From Bacteroidota bacterium (GTDB taxonomy: Bacteria; Bacteroidota; Bacteroidia; Flavobacteriales; Flavobacteriaceae): a DNA stretch of 64,000 nucleotides. Below the pieces are notes generated by a model. It was not told the DNA's origin. It saw only the letters and a list, made by a program, of their open reading frames with translations, and did no database searches. Every line of letters begins with the position of its first letter. Position 1 is the first letter of the stretch. A program made the translations under genes and the position numbers. Shown one piece after another: positions 52,359-60,065 of the stretch. The stretch covers positions 1-64,000 of the forward strand of contig JAIUNZ010000004.1 in the NCBI GenBank assembly GCA_020161455.1. Direction: 5' to 3'.

Positions 52359-52691
52359 TCATCCGCCAACACGTTTTGTTTTAAATCCTTTTTCTTTTAG
52401 GATGGTCATTATTTTATCGCGATAATCACCTTGAATAATGATGGCGCCGTCTTTAAAACTACCGCCAACACTAAGCTTTGTCTTAATTTCTTTGGCTAAT
52501 AATTTAAAATCATCGTCACTGCCTTCATAGCCTTCAATGATGGTAGTGGCTTTTCCTTTTCGCTTTTCATATTTACAAATCATCGGTTCTTTTTGAACGT
52601 ATAATTCGTGTTCGGTTTCCTCTATTTCTTCCATTTCGTTAGAAACCACATGGTTTGGGAATAGGTTTTTTAATTGTTCTTGTAAGTCCAT
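52359..52691 (-). CDS. SUI1/eIF1-like translation initiation factor (YciH family)
   Basis: The protein has 110 residues from the ATG at 52691 (MDLQEQLKNLF); an in-frame ATG at 52709 adds six. The SUI1 core is clear: KRKGKATTIIEGYEGSDDDFKLLAKEIKTKLSVGGSFKDGAIIIQGDYRDKI (shown in part), with GSFKDG and the IQGD turn, ending MTILKEKGFKTKR. In bacteria the YciH group resembles eIF1 and can affect start-codon selection; it is not essential. It lies 93 bp downstream of the nucleoside phosphorylase gene's start region on the same strand but in a separate transcript by spacing. Confidence 0.9.
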   Translation of the reverse strand: MDLQEQLKNLFPNHVVSNEMEEIEETEHELYVQKEPMICKYEKRKGKATTIIEGYEGSDDDFKLLAKEIKTKLSVGGSFKDGAIIIQGDYRDKIMTILKEKGFKTKRVGG

Positions 52692-52717
52692 AAGCTTTAA
52701 AAATAGCAATAAAGGAA

Positions 52718-52758
52718 AAATCCAAACCCCAATGCAATATTGAGATTTGGAGATTTCT
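52718..52758 (-). terminator. Possible terminator of the oxygenase gene
   Basis: An imperfect stem joins CCAAACCCCAAT and ATTGAGATTTGG with a short loop; a T-run follows on the minus strand. It lies just after the stop at 52776. Confidence 0.5.
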
Positions 52759-52775
52759 ATTTCAAAGATAAAGAT

Positions 52776-53729
52776 TTATTTTTTGATAAGCCCTAATTCC
52801 ACCAATCTTTCGTGTAAAAATTCACCCGCAGTGATGTCATCAAACGCCTTAGGATGCTCGGCATCGATACATTCTTCTAAACAATCTAGTTTCATATCAC
52901 TTACTGGATGCATAAAAAATGGAATAGAATAACGAGAAGAACCCCATAATTCTCGAGCAGGATTTACCACTTGATGAATCGTAGATTTTAGTTTATTATT
53001 AGTATGTCTTGATAACATATCGCCCACATTAATCATCAATTCATCAGGTTCTGCCATCGCATCAATCCATTCGCCATCGTGGTTCATTACTTGCAACCCT
53101 TTTCCTTGCGCACCCATCAATAGCGTAATCAGGTTGATATCGCCATGAGCTGCCGCACGAACAGCGCCGTCTTTAGGCTCGTCTGTAATAGGTGGATAAT
53201 GAATTGGACGTAAAATTGAGTTACCATCTTTAACGTATTTGTCAAAGTAAAACTCATCTAAACCGATGTATAAAGCCAAAGCTCTCAACACATAAACACC
53301 TGTTTTTTCAAGCATTTGATAAGCTTCTTTTCCTACGGTGTTGAAGTTAGCCAACTCATTTACCGTAACATTGTCGGGATAAGCACCTTCGTATTTGGAA
53401 CCTTCCGACACATACTGTCCGAAATGCCAAAACTCTTTCAAATCGCCTGCCGAACGACCTTTGGCTGATTCTTTCCCGAAAGAAACATAGCCACGTTGTC
53501 CGCCAATGCCTGGAATTTCATATTTTTCTTTGGTTTCCAATGGAAGATTGAAAAAATTACGCACTTCGGCATATAGATTTTCAACCAACTGGTCATCTAG
53601 AAAGTGACCTTTTAATGCTACGAAGCCTATTTCTTCGTACGCTTTTCCGATTTCATTTACAAACTTTTGTTTACGTGCCGGCTCATCCGACAGGAAATCA
53701 CGTAAGTCAACACTTGGAATTTGTTGCAT
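52776..53729 (-). CDS. 2OG-Fe(II) dioxygenase (isopenicillin N synthase-like)
   Basis: The protein has 317 residues. The N-terminal DIOX_N region reads IPSVDLRDFLSDEPARKQKFVNEIGKAYEEIGFVALKGH (in part). The Fe-binding HxD is in AAHGDINLITLLMG, and the second His in STIHQVVNP; RYSIPFFMHP gives the 2-oxoglutarate Arg-x-Ser. The family hydroxylates or desaturates substrates with 2-oxoglutarate and oxygen. The Bacteroidetes copies' substrate is unknown. It is a single gene on the minus strand. Confidence 0.92.
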   Translation of the reverse strand: MQQIPSVDLRDFLSDEPARKQKFVNEIGKAYEEIGFVALKGHFLDDQLVENLYAEVRNFFNLPLETKEKYEIPGIGGQRGYVSFGKESAKGRSAGDLKEFWHFGQYVSEGSKYEGAYPDNVTVNELANFNTVGKEAYQMLEKTGVYVLRALALYIGLDEFYFDKYVKDGNSILRPIHYPPITDEPKDGAVRAAAHGDINLITLLMGAQGKGLQVMNHDGEWIDAMAEPDELMINVGDMLSRHTNNKLKSTIHQVVNPARELWGSSRYSIPFFMHPVSDMKLDCLEECIDAEHPKAFDDITAGEFLHERLVELGLIKK

Positions 53730-53831
53730 ACCTTTAAAACTATTTTGTTATTGAATTTTAGGGAAATTTTCCCTTTAAAAAGCGCAAAGATAAGGGTTTT
53801 TTAAGGATTTTTTGTTAAGAGAATGAGAAGA

Positions 53832-54209
53832 TTATGCTTCAATTTCTGTTGCCTTTTTACTTTTTCTAATAGTGCTTAATTCCCAAATACCATAAAGAAT
53901 CATGCATACTATTGCAGCAAAGAAAATAGATTTAATTTTTCTTTCGCCGTTATAAAACATTGTAAAAAAGATAATTACATTAAAAATTAAAGTAAAAAGT
54001 CCAGCGTAGACTTTAATATAATCAGGAATTTGCTTTTTAATTATTTCATAAACACTAATTAGAATTAATGATAAAACATATACAATTACTGCTCCAACAA
54101 CTACATAACTTGGTATATCATGTTTGATTTCAAAGTTAAATGCCGCCGCTGCAAAAAGAATTATAAGAAATATTCTAAAAATTCTAAAACCAATATTTAT
54201 TATTTTCAT
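53832..54209 (-). CDS. Four-helix membrane protein of unknown function
   Basis: The protein has 125 residues. Hydrophobic segments are at about 6-24, 34-54, 66-87 and 93-110, and a basic segment (KKQIPDYIKVY) lies between two and three. It ends RKSKKATEIEA. No family is recognised. It is alone on the minus strand and is probably an inner-membrane protein. Confidence 0.68.
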   Translation of the reverse strand: MKIINIGFRIFRIFLIILFAAAAFNFEIKHDIPSYVVVGAVIVYVLSLILISVYEIIKKQIPDYIKVYAGLFTLIFNVIIFFTMFYNGERKIKSIFFAAIVCMILYGIWELSTIRKSKKATEIEA

Positions 54210-54643
54210 GTGGAGTAAAAATTGATAACTGCTGCTAATCTATTAAAAAAAAAACAAATACAATTCTAATTTTTTACATCACCCACCAGCCGTCTTTGCC
54301 ATGACCACCATAGCCAGGCTAAACTTTTTTGAGTTCATGAGAGTAATATCATCAAAAAAAAGTTTAATTCTTTTTTATTTTATGAAATCTCCTCTATTAC
54401 TTTTTAAATTGGATGAGGTTACTTTTGCAGTGTGTTTTTAGAAAGAAAATATATTTATTATGTGTTTTTTTATATTTTAATTTGATTCATCACGATTTGT
54501 ATTCAGTAAACTTATCAAAATCAATATTTTACAATTTTTAAAAAAATTTAAAAACGGCAAAAAAAATCTTCAAAAAACGAATTGAAATATGTGTAATATG
54601 ATTTACATTTGAGTTATTAATTATTAACTAATGTCATAAATTT
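54210..54643. other. Intergenic region with a short coding-like remnant and a promoter
   Basis: On the minus strand, 54274-54318 reads P-GYGGHGKDGWWVM then a stop, GC-rich in comparison with the surroundings and coding-like, but preceded by a stop codon. It may be the 3' end of a lost gene. No other gene is seen. Confidence 0.45.
54582..54611 (+). promoter_or_regulatory. Promoter of the T9SS cargo gene
   Basis: TTG at 54582-54584 and TACATTTG at 54604-54611, with a 19-bp spacer, match the Flavobacterium consensus. The ATG at 54644 is 32 bp downstream. Confidence 0.7.
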
Positions 54644-55372
54644 ATGAAGAAATTTTACTTTTTGTTTTTATTTGTTGCGGTATCTGCTTTTTCGCAACAA
54701 GGTAGCCTTTGTTCTGACCCAATCGTTATTGCTGCTTTACCGTTTTCTACGACAGACAATACGGCAAATTATGGTGATAATTATGATCCACCAACATCAA
54801 CTCCAATAGCCTGTGGTGCTGGAACAGCTGGAAATTATTACTTATCAGGGAACGATGTAATCTATGCTTACACGCCAACAACTAGTGGTACGGTTAAGAT
54901 AGAAATTCCTTCTTCTGTAGCATGGACTGGGCTTTTTGTTTTCAGTAGTTGTGCTGAAATTGGTGCTCCTCCTGTGGCTTGCAACTGTAGTTCGAGTTCT
55001 GGAAATCGCACAATCAACAACATGCCAGTAATGGCTGGACAAACGTATTATATTGTCATTTCATCTTGGGCATCGCCTCAAACCATTGCCTACACGTTGA
55101 ATATCACAAGTACATCTTTGAATGATGCCGATTTTAGAAACACAAAAACGATTGAATTGTACCCAAATCCGGTGAGAAATGAATTGACAATTAATGCAGA
55201 TTTAAGCATTAAATCGATAGCTGTTTTTAATATAAACGGACAACTCATGATGCAAAAATCGGTGAGTAACAATATTGTTTCGCTTTCCGAATTGGCAGTT
55301 GGTTATTATTTAGTGCAGTTAACGGATACTGAAGGTAACGTGTTTTCTAAGAAATTATTGAAATCAAATTAA
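54644..55372 (+). CDS. T9SS-secreted protein with a C-terminal type A sorting domain
   Basis: The protein has 242 residues with a signal peptide (MKKFYFLFLFVAVSAFSQ). The middle (about 20-160) has strand-rich sequence with Cys residues (CSDPIVIAALPF and CNCSSSSGNRTINNMPVMAGQTYYIVISSW, in parts) resembling the pre-peptidase C-terminal (PPC-like) domain that occurs in other secreted proteins. The last about 75 residues are the T9SS type A sorting domain (IELYPNPVRNELTINADL, FNINGQLMMQKSVS, LSELAVGYYLVQL, FSKKLLKSN). It is probably released or anchored at the surface. Function is unknown. Confidence 0.88.
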   Translation: MKKFYFLFLFVAVSAFSQQGSLCSDPIVIAALPFSTTDNTANYGDNYDPPTSTPIACGAGTAGNYYLSGNDVIYAYTPTTSGTVKIEIPSSVAWTGLFVFSSCAEIGAPPVACNCSSSSGNRTINNMPVMAGQTYYIVISSWASPQTIAYTLNITSTSLNDADFRNTKTIELYPNPVRNELTINADLSIKSIAVFNINGQLMMQKSVSNNIVSLSELAVGYYLVQLTDTEGNVFSKKLLKSN

Positions 55373-55393
55373 AAAAATTGAACTCTATTTAAA

Positions 55394-55430
55394 AACTCCA
55401 ACTTAGTAATTAAGTTGGAGTTTTTTTATA
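55394..55430 (+). terminator. Terminator after the T9SS cargo gene
   Basis: AACTCCAACTTA (55395-55406) and TAAGTTGGAGTT (55411-55422) form a 12-bp stem followed by seven Ts. Confidence 0.88.
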
Positions 55431-55461
55431 ATTACTTGAATCAATAATTATAGAACAATAT

Positions 55462-55902
55462 TTACTTAATGACAAATATATCATTTTCAGATTGATAGTT
55501 AGACCAATCAGTTGCAATTAGGGTGGAAAGGATTTTGATTAAAGTGCCAAATTCAAAAGGTTTTACCACGTAATGAGTTGCACCAAACCATTGACACTTG
55601 GAAACACTATCAGTATCTGAACTAGTAGAAAACATAATTGTAGGTAGATTTTTAGTAGCTGGTTCACTTTTTATTTCTTGAAGTATTTCAAAACCTGATT
55701 TACAAGGCATGTTTATATCTAAAAAAACAAGACAGTTAGAAGTCTTATTGTCTTTTAACTCGGCAACAAGTTCTATACCGCTGGTATATAAATGTAAGTA
55801 TATTTCTTTATCAGAATCAATTTTTATTTTGGCTATAGCATCACTGAAAAATGACAAATCATCTTCATCATCGTCAGCATAATAAATAGTAATTGTATTC
55901 AT
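55462..55902 (-). CDS. Single-domain response regulator (Rcp1-like)
   Basis: The protein has 146 residues, a receiver domain with no output domain. The acidic pocket is DDDEDD (10-15), the phosphoacceptor is Asp62 in VFLDINMP, the conserved Ser/Thr is in FSTSS, and the Lys is in VVKPFE. The layout matches the Rcp1 family of stand-alone response regulators that serve phytochrome-like or other histidine kinases. No kinase is adjacent. Confidence 0.93.
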   Translation of the reverse strand: MNTITIYYADDDEDDLSFFSDAIAKIKIDSDKEIYLHLYTSGIELVAELKDNKTSNCLVFLDINMPCKSGFEILQEIKSEPATKNLPTIMFSTSSDTDSVSKCQWFGATHYVVKPFEFGTLIKILSTLIATDWSNYQSENDIFVIK

Positions 55903-55995
55903 GGTTTACGTTTGAATTAATGATGCGTAAATTTATTTCTATTTAAACGTAAACACTTGTTAATTTTTGGGTAAATTTTATTAATATTTATGATT

Positions 55996-56568
55996 TTAAT
56001 CAGCTTTCTTGGTCAACTCTTGGATGGCTAGTCGTCGTTTTTCTTTTAGGTTTTTAAAATGAGTAGGATTAAAACCAGTTACTTTCTTAAACGCAGCAGA
56101 GAAAGCTGATAAGTTGTTGTAATTCAGTTTATGGGCAATCTCGGTAAAGGAAACATCATCAAAAATAATCATTTCTTTTGCTTTTTCCATCTTATAAGCA
56201 GTAATGAAATTGTTGATGGTCATCAGTTCAATTTCAGAAAAAAGGGTAGAGATATAGTTATAATCCTTCTTGATTTTTTTGGACAAATATTCAGAAGCGT
56301 TTACCTTAATTTCCTTTTCAGAATTGACATATTCGAGGCAATAGTTTTTTATTTGTTCGATTAAGATACCACCTTTGTTTTCTACAATTTCGAGACCAAC
56401 GGTATTAATCGACTTTTCAAACTTTTTAAGAGTATTGTTACTAAGGTCTTCTTTGGTTTCTACTTCGCCAAGTGCCACTCGTGTTGGGTTGATATCTAAG
56501 TCTTCAAGTGCTTCTTTTACAAACACTTTGCAACTTTCGCAGGCCATGTTTCTAATGTAAATTTTCAT
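55996..56568 (-). CDS. AraC-family regulator with an N-terminal HMA-like domain
   Basis: The protein has 190 residues. The first about 70 resemble a heavy-metal-associated domain: IYIRNMACESCKVFVKEAL at the start with Cys10 and Cys13 in the C-x-x-C metal motif, then a second strand, KFEKSINTVGLEIVEN (like the HMA fold). The C-terminal part (about 95-175) is an AraC double helix-turn-helix: MTINNFITAYKMEKAKEMII, VSFTEIAHKLNYNNLSAFSAAFKKVTGFNPTHFKN (in parts). Fusions of metal-binding HMA to AraC suggest copper or other metal sensing; this is inference. It is a single gene. Confidence 0.85.
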   Translation of the reverse strand: MKIYIRNMACESCKVFVKEALEDLDINPTRVALGEVETKEDLSNNTLKKFEKSINTVGLEIVENKGGILIEQIKNYCLEYVNSEKEIKVNASEYLSKKIKKDYNYISTLFSEIELMTINNFITAYKMEKAKEMIIFDDVSFTEIAHKLNYNNLSAFSAAFKKVTGFNPTHFKNLKEKRRLAIQELTKKAD

Positions 56569-56682
56569 ACTATAAATTTACTCAAATATACATTTTTTAC
56601 ATTTTTAAAAATAATTTTATCAAACTATAATAAATATTATTCTTATCATTCAAAATTACTGTACAAAGCTATTTGTTTTTTA

Positions 56683-56690
56683 TACTTTTG
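56683..56690 (+). promoter_or_regulatory. -7 promoter element TACTTTTG for the E1 gene
   Basis: It matches TAnnTTTG and lies 21 bp before the ATG at 56712. A TTG at the -33 distance is not clear. Confidence 0.55.
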
Positions 56691-56711
56691 CATTGCTTTA
56701 AATAAATAGTA

Positions 56712-58688
56712 ATGAATTTCGACAGAAGAGAATTATCCAATACACAGCTTTTAGATTTATACAAAAGTTTACTTAAACCTAGAATGATAGAAGAAAAAAT
56801 GTTAATTCTATTACGACAAGGAAAAGTATCCAAATGGTTCTCTGGAATTGGACAAGAAGCCATATCCGTTGGGATAACTTCGGCTTTGGATGCTGACGAA
56901 TACATCCTGCCAATGCATAGAAATTTGGGTGTTTTTACGGGTAGAGATATTCCGATGCACAAACTTTTTTCGCAGTGGCAAGGCAAGAAATCAGGATTTA
57001 CCAAAGGAAGAGACCGCAGTTTTCACTTCGGTACTCAAGAGTATAAAATCATCGGTATGATATCGCACCTCGGTCCTCAAATGGGTGTTGCCGATGGAAT
57101 AGCACTAGCAAACAAGTTGAAAAAAAACGGCAAAGTAACCGCAGTTTTTACGGGTGAAGGTGCTACCTCTGAAGGCGATTTTCATGAAGCTTTAAACATC
57201 GCTGCCGTATGGGATTTACCCGTGTTATTTGTTATCGAAAATAATGGTTATGGACTGTCAACACCTACCAACGAGCAATACCGTTGTGCTAATCTAGCCG
57301 ATAAAGGCGTGGGCTATGGAATGGAAAGTCATATCATTGATGGTAATAATATATTAGATGTGTATGCTAAAATTTCGCTCCTAAAAGCATCGATGGTTGA
57401 CAATCCGCGACCTGTGTTGTTGGAGTTTAAAACCTTTAGAATGCGTGGACACGAGGAAGCGAGTGGTACCAAATATGTTCCCCAAGAACTGATGGACGAA
57501 TGGGCAATCAAAGATCCAATCTCAAATTATAGAGACTATTTAATGAGCATTGGCGTATTGTTTGAAGACGTAGATACCGATATAAAAGCCAAAATTAAAG
57601 CTGAAATCGATGAGAATTGGGCAATAACTCAAGCCGAACCCGACTTTACAGCCTTGCTAAGCGAAGAACTAAACGATGTGTATATGCCTTATGATTTTGA
57701 AGCATTTACGCCAAGTTCCACAACCGAAAACATCCGATTTATAGATGCGTTGTCTTCAAGTTTGAGCCAATCAATGGAGCGTCATCCCAATTTGGTCATC
57801 ATGGGACAAGACGTAGCCGAATATGGTGGTGCGTTTAAAATCACCGATGGCTTTGTAGCTAAGTTTGGAAAAGACCGCGTGCGCAATACACCTATTTGTG
57901 AAAGTGCCGTGGTTTCTGCCGCTAATGGGTTGTCAATCAATGGTTATAAAGCCGTAATGGAAATGCAATTCGCTGATTTTGTCTCTTCAGGGTTCAATCC
58001 CGTGGTAAATTTATTAGCCAAACAACACTACCGTTGGGGCGAAAAAGCTGATGTGGTAATTCGCATGCCTTGCGGTGGTGGTACACAAGCAGGTCCTTTT
58101 CATTCACAAACCAATGAGGCTTGGTTTACCAAAACACCAGGATTAAAAGTGGTTTATCCAGCCTTTCCCTATGACGCAAAAGGAATGTTGAATACGGCAA
58201 TCAATGACCCAAATCCGGTAATCTACTTTGAACACAAGCAGTTGTATAGGAGTATTCATCAAGAAGTGCCTACCAATTATTATACCATTCCTTTTGGAAA
58301 AGCAGCCTTGTTGCAAGAAGGAAATGATGTTACGGTAATCTCTTTCGGAGCTGGTATTCACTGGGCTTTGGATGCGCTAAACAAGCATCCAAACATAAAA
58401 GCCGATGTTCTCGATTTACGAAGTTTGCAACCATTGGATACAGAAGCTATTTTTGCTTCCGTAAAAAAGACCGGAAAGTGCATCATCCTTCAAGAAGACA
58501 CCTTGTTTGGTGGAATATCTAGCGATATATCAGCTTTACTGATGGAAAACTGTTTTCAATATTTAGACGCGCCAGTACGCAGAGTTGGCAGTTTAGAAAG
58601 CCCGATACCGTTTGTAAAAACATTAGAAGATCAATATTTACCAAAAACAAGATTCGAAAAAGAGCTGTTGGAATTATTTAATTATTAA
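56712..58688 (+). CDS. 2-oxoacid dehydrogenase E1 component, fused alpha and beta subunits
   Basis: The protein has 658 residues. The alpha part (1-about 320) has the TPP motif GEGATSEGDFHEALNIAAVWDLPVLFVIENNGYGLSTP (in part) with the conserved GDG/NN pattern. The beta part (about 335-658) has DVAEYGGAFKITDGFVAKFGKDRVRNTPICESAVVSAANGLS (in part), GGGTQAGPFHSQT and LDLRSLQPLDTEAI. The fusion is common in Bacteroidetes. It acts on branched-chain 2-oxoacids or pyruvate and needs E2 and E3 encoded elsewhere. Confidence 0.93.
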   Translation: MNFDRRELSNTQLLDLYKSLLKPRMIEEKMLILLRQGKVSKWFSGIGQEAISVGITSALDADEYILPMHRNLGVFTGRDIPMHKLFSQWQGKKSGFTKGRDRSFHFGTQEYKIIGMISHLGPQMGVADGIALANKLKKNGKVTAVFTGEGATSEGDFHEALNIAAVWDLPVLFVIENNGYGLSTPTNEQYRCANLADKGVGYGMESHIIDGNNILDVYAKISLLKASMVDNPRPVLLEFKTFRMRGHEEASGTKYVPQELMDEWAIKDPISNYRDYLMSIGVLFEDVDTDIKAKIKAEIDENWAITQAEPDFTALLSEELNDVYMPYDFEAFTPSSTTENIRFIDALSSSLSQSMERHPNLVIMGQDVAEYGGAFKITDGFVAKFGKDRVRNTPICESAVVSAANGLSINGYKAVMEMQFADFVSSGFNPVVNLLAKQHYRWGEKADVVIRMPCGGGTQAGPFHSQTNEAWFTKTPGLKVVYPAFPYDAKGMLNTAINDPNPVIYFEHKQLYRSIHQEVPTNYYTIPFGKAALLQEGNDVTVISFGAGIHWALDALNKHPNIKADVLDLRSLQPLDTEAIFASVKKTGKCIILQEDTLFGGISSDISALLMENCFQYLDAPVRRVGSLESPIPFVKTLEDQYLPKTRFEKELLELFNY

Positions 58689-58710
58689 TGATTACCATAT
58701 TATATAACAT

Positions 58711-58738
58711 AAAGCCGTATTACTCAATACGGTTTTTT
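58711..58738 (+). terminator. Terminator after the E1 gene
   Basis: AAGCCGTATT (58712-58721) and AATACGGTTT (58726-58735) form an about 9-bp stem with an ACTC-type loop, followed by a T-run. Confidence 0.85.
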
Positions 58739-58757
58739 GTTTTAGAGCATGTTTTGT

Positions 58758-59048
58758 TTATTCGTATAAATTCAGGCGGTCTTTTAATGTTTTGATGTCT
58801 GTATTGAGTTGGTTTATTTTTTCTAATAAGTCTAAAATGACTTCAATCCCTTCTTTATTTATGTTTAAATCGGTATGCAGTCGGATGATTTTTTCGACAG
58901 TAATAATTTGATTTTTATCTAAATAGCTAACTTCTTCATGTTTGATGGTCTGTAATAGTCCAAACTCTTCTAATTCCCAAATCAAACTAATGTCAATTTG
59001 ACATTCTTGACAAAATACATCAACGATGATTAATTCTTGTGCTTCCAT
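58758..59048 (-). CDS. cbpM: CbpM-like modulator of CbpA
   Basis: The protein has 96 residues. It has the MerR-like helix region IDISLIWELEEFGLLQTIKHEEVSYLDKNQIITVEKIIRLHTDLNINKEGIEVILDLLEKI (shown in part) that is characteristic of chaperone modulator CbpM, ending in a coiled coil. CbpM binds the J domain of CbpA and inhibits it. The gene follows cbpA by 5 bp on the same strand, which is the conserved order. Confidence 0.88.
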   Translation of the reverse strand: MEAQELIIVDVFCQECQIDISLIWELEEFGLLQTIKHEEVSYLDKNQIITVEKIIRLHTDLNINKEGIEVILDLLEKINQLNTDIKTLKDRLNLYE

Positions 59049-59053
59049 GGTTG

Positions 59054-59956
59054 TTATTTAGGGGTTAATTGGGATAATTTCTGAAATAATTCTTTTTCTT
59101 TTTCTGATAACTCCGTTGGAATTTTTACTATAAAAGTAACATATAAATCTCCAAAAGCACCTTCTTTTTTATATATAGGAAAGCCTTTTCCTTTGAGTCT
59201 TACTTTGGTTCCGTTTTGAGTACCAGCAGCTACTTTGAGTTTAAGTTTGGTTTGCTCAAAATCAGTAATGGTAATTTCACCACCTAAAACGGCTGTATAT
59301 AAATTTAAATTTTCATTAATATACAAATCGTTTCCTACTCTTTTAAATGGCGTTGTATTTAGAATAGAAAAAGTAATATATAAATCACCATTTGGTCCAT
59401 TGTTTGCACCTGGTGCGCCATAGCCATTTAATTTAATGGTTTGTTGGTCTTCAATACCTGCAGGAATTGTAATTCGGATACTTTTTCCGTTTACGTTAAA
59501 TTCTTTTTTATGTGTTGTTGCAGCTTCTTTAATGTCAATTTCTAAAGAGGCTTGAATGTCTTGACCTCGATATTTTGGTTGGGTTCTTCTGCCACCACCA
59601 GCCTGATTGCCAAACATTGAAGAAAAGAAATCTGAAAAATCTTCACTATTATAATTGCCACTCTGATAGGATTGCTGTTGATTATTTTTTGAATACTGTT
59701 GTTGCTGAGTGTATTTTTCGTATTCTTCACCGCGTTCCCAATCTTTTCCATACTTATCATATTTCTTCCTTTTTTCGGGATTACTCAATACTTCGTTGGC
59801 TTCATTTAATTGTTGAAATTTGGCATGCGCTTCTTTATCATCCGGATTGATGTCGGGATGTAGTTTACGTGCTAGTTTTCGGTATGCTTTTTTAATTTCG
59901 TCTTCCGTAGCATTTTTTGAGATGCCTAAAACTTTATAATAATCTATAAATTCCAT
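59054..59956 (-). CDS. cbpA: CbpA-like DnaJ homologue (class B Hsp40)
   Basis: The protein has 300 residues. The J domain (1-70) has HPD at 33-35. A Gln/Ser/Tyr-rich linker (about 75-120, [22 protein letters not shown]) replaces the Cys-rich domain. The C-terminal domains carry [38 protein letters not shown] and the C-terminal [17 protein letters not shown] (in parts). CbpA can take over part of DnaJ's role with DnaK. It is cotranscribed with cbpM. It is the second Hsp40 in this window. Confidence 0.94.
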   Translation of the reverse strand: MEFIDYYKVLGISKNATEDEIKKAYRKLARKLHPDINPDDKEAHAKFQQLNEANEVLSNPEKRKKYDKYGKDWERGEEYEKYTQQQQYSKNNQQQSYQSGNYNSEDFSDFFSSMFGNQAGGGRRTQPKYRGQDIQASLEIDIKEAATTHKKEFNVNGKSIRITIPAGIEDQQTIKLNGYGAPGANNGPNGDLYITFSILNTTPFKRVGNDLYINENLNLYTAVLGGEITITDFEQTKLKLKVAAGTQNGTKVRLKGKGFPIYKKEGAFGDLYVTFIVKIPTELSEKEKELFQKLSQLTPK

Positions 59957-60065
59957 AAGCCATGACTATTTATCAATGTAAAGTTACTAAATTGAAAGTG
60001 GATTTATAGAGAAACAAACGCTAAATTAGAATAAAAATATGATTCTTTTTTTGAAAAACGAGTAA

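Noticed and set aside
52776-53729. A beta-lactam biosynthesis gene
   Set aside because: The oxygenase belongs to the isopenicillin N synthase-like fold family, but no other antibiotic genes are near.
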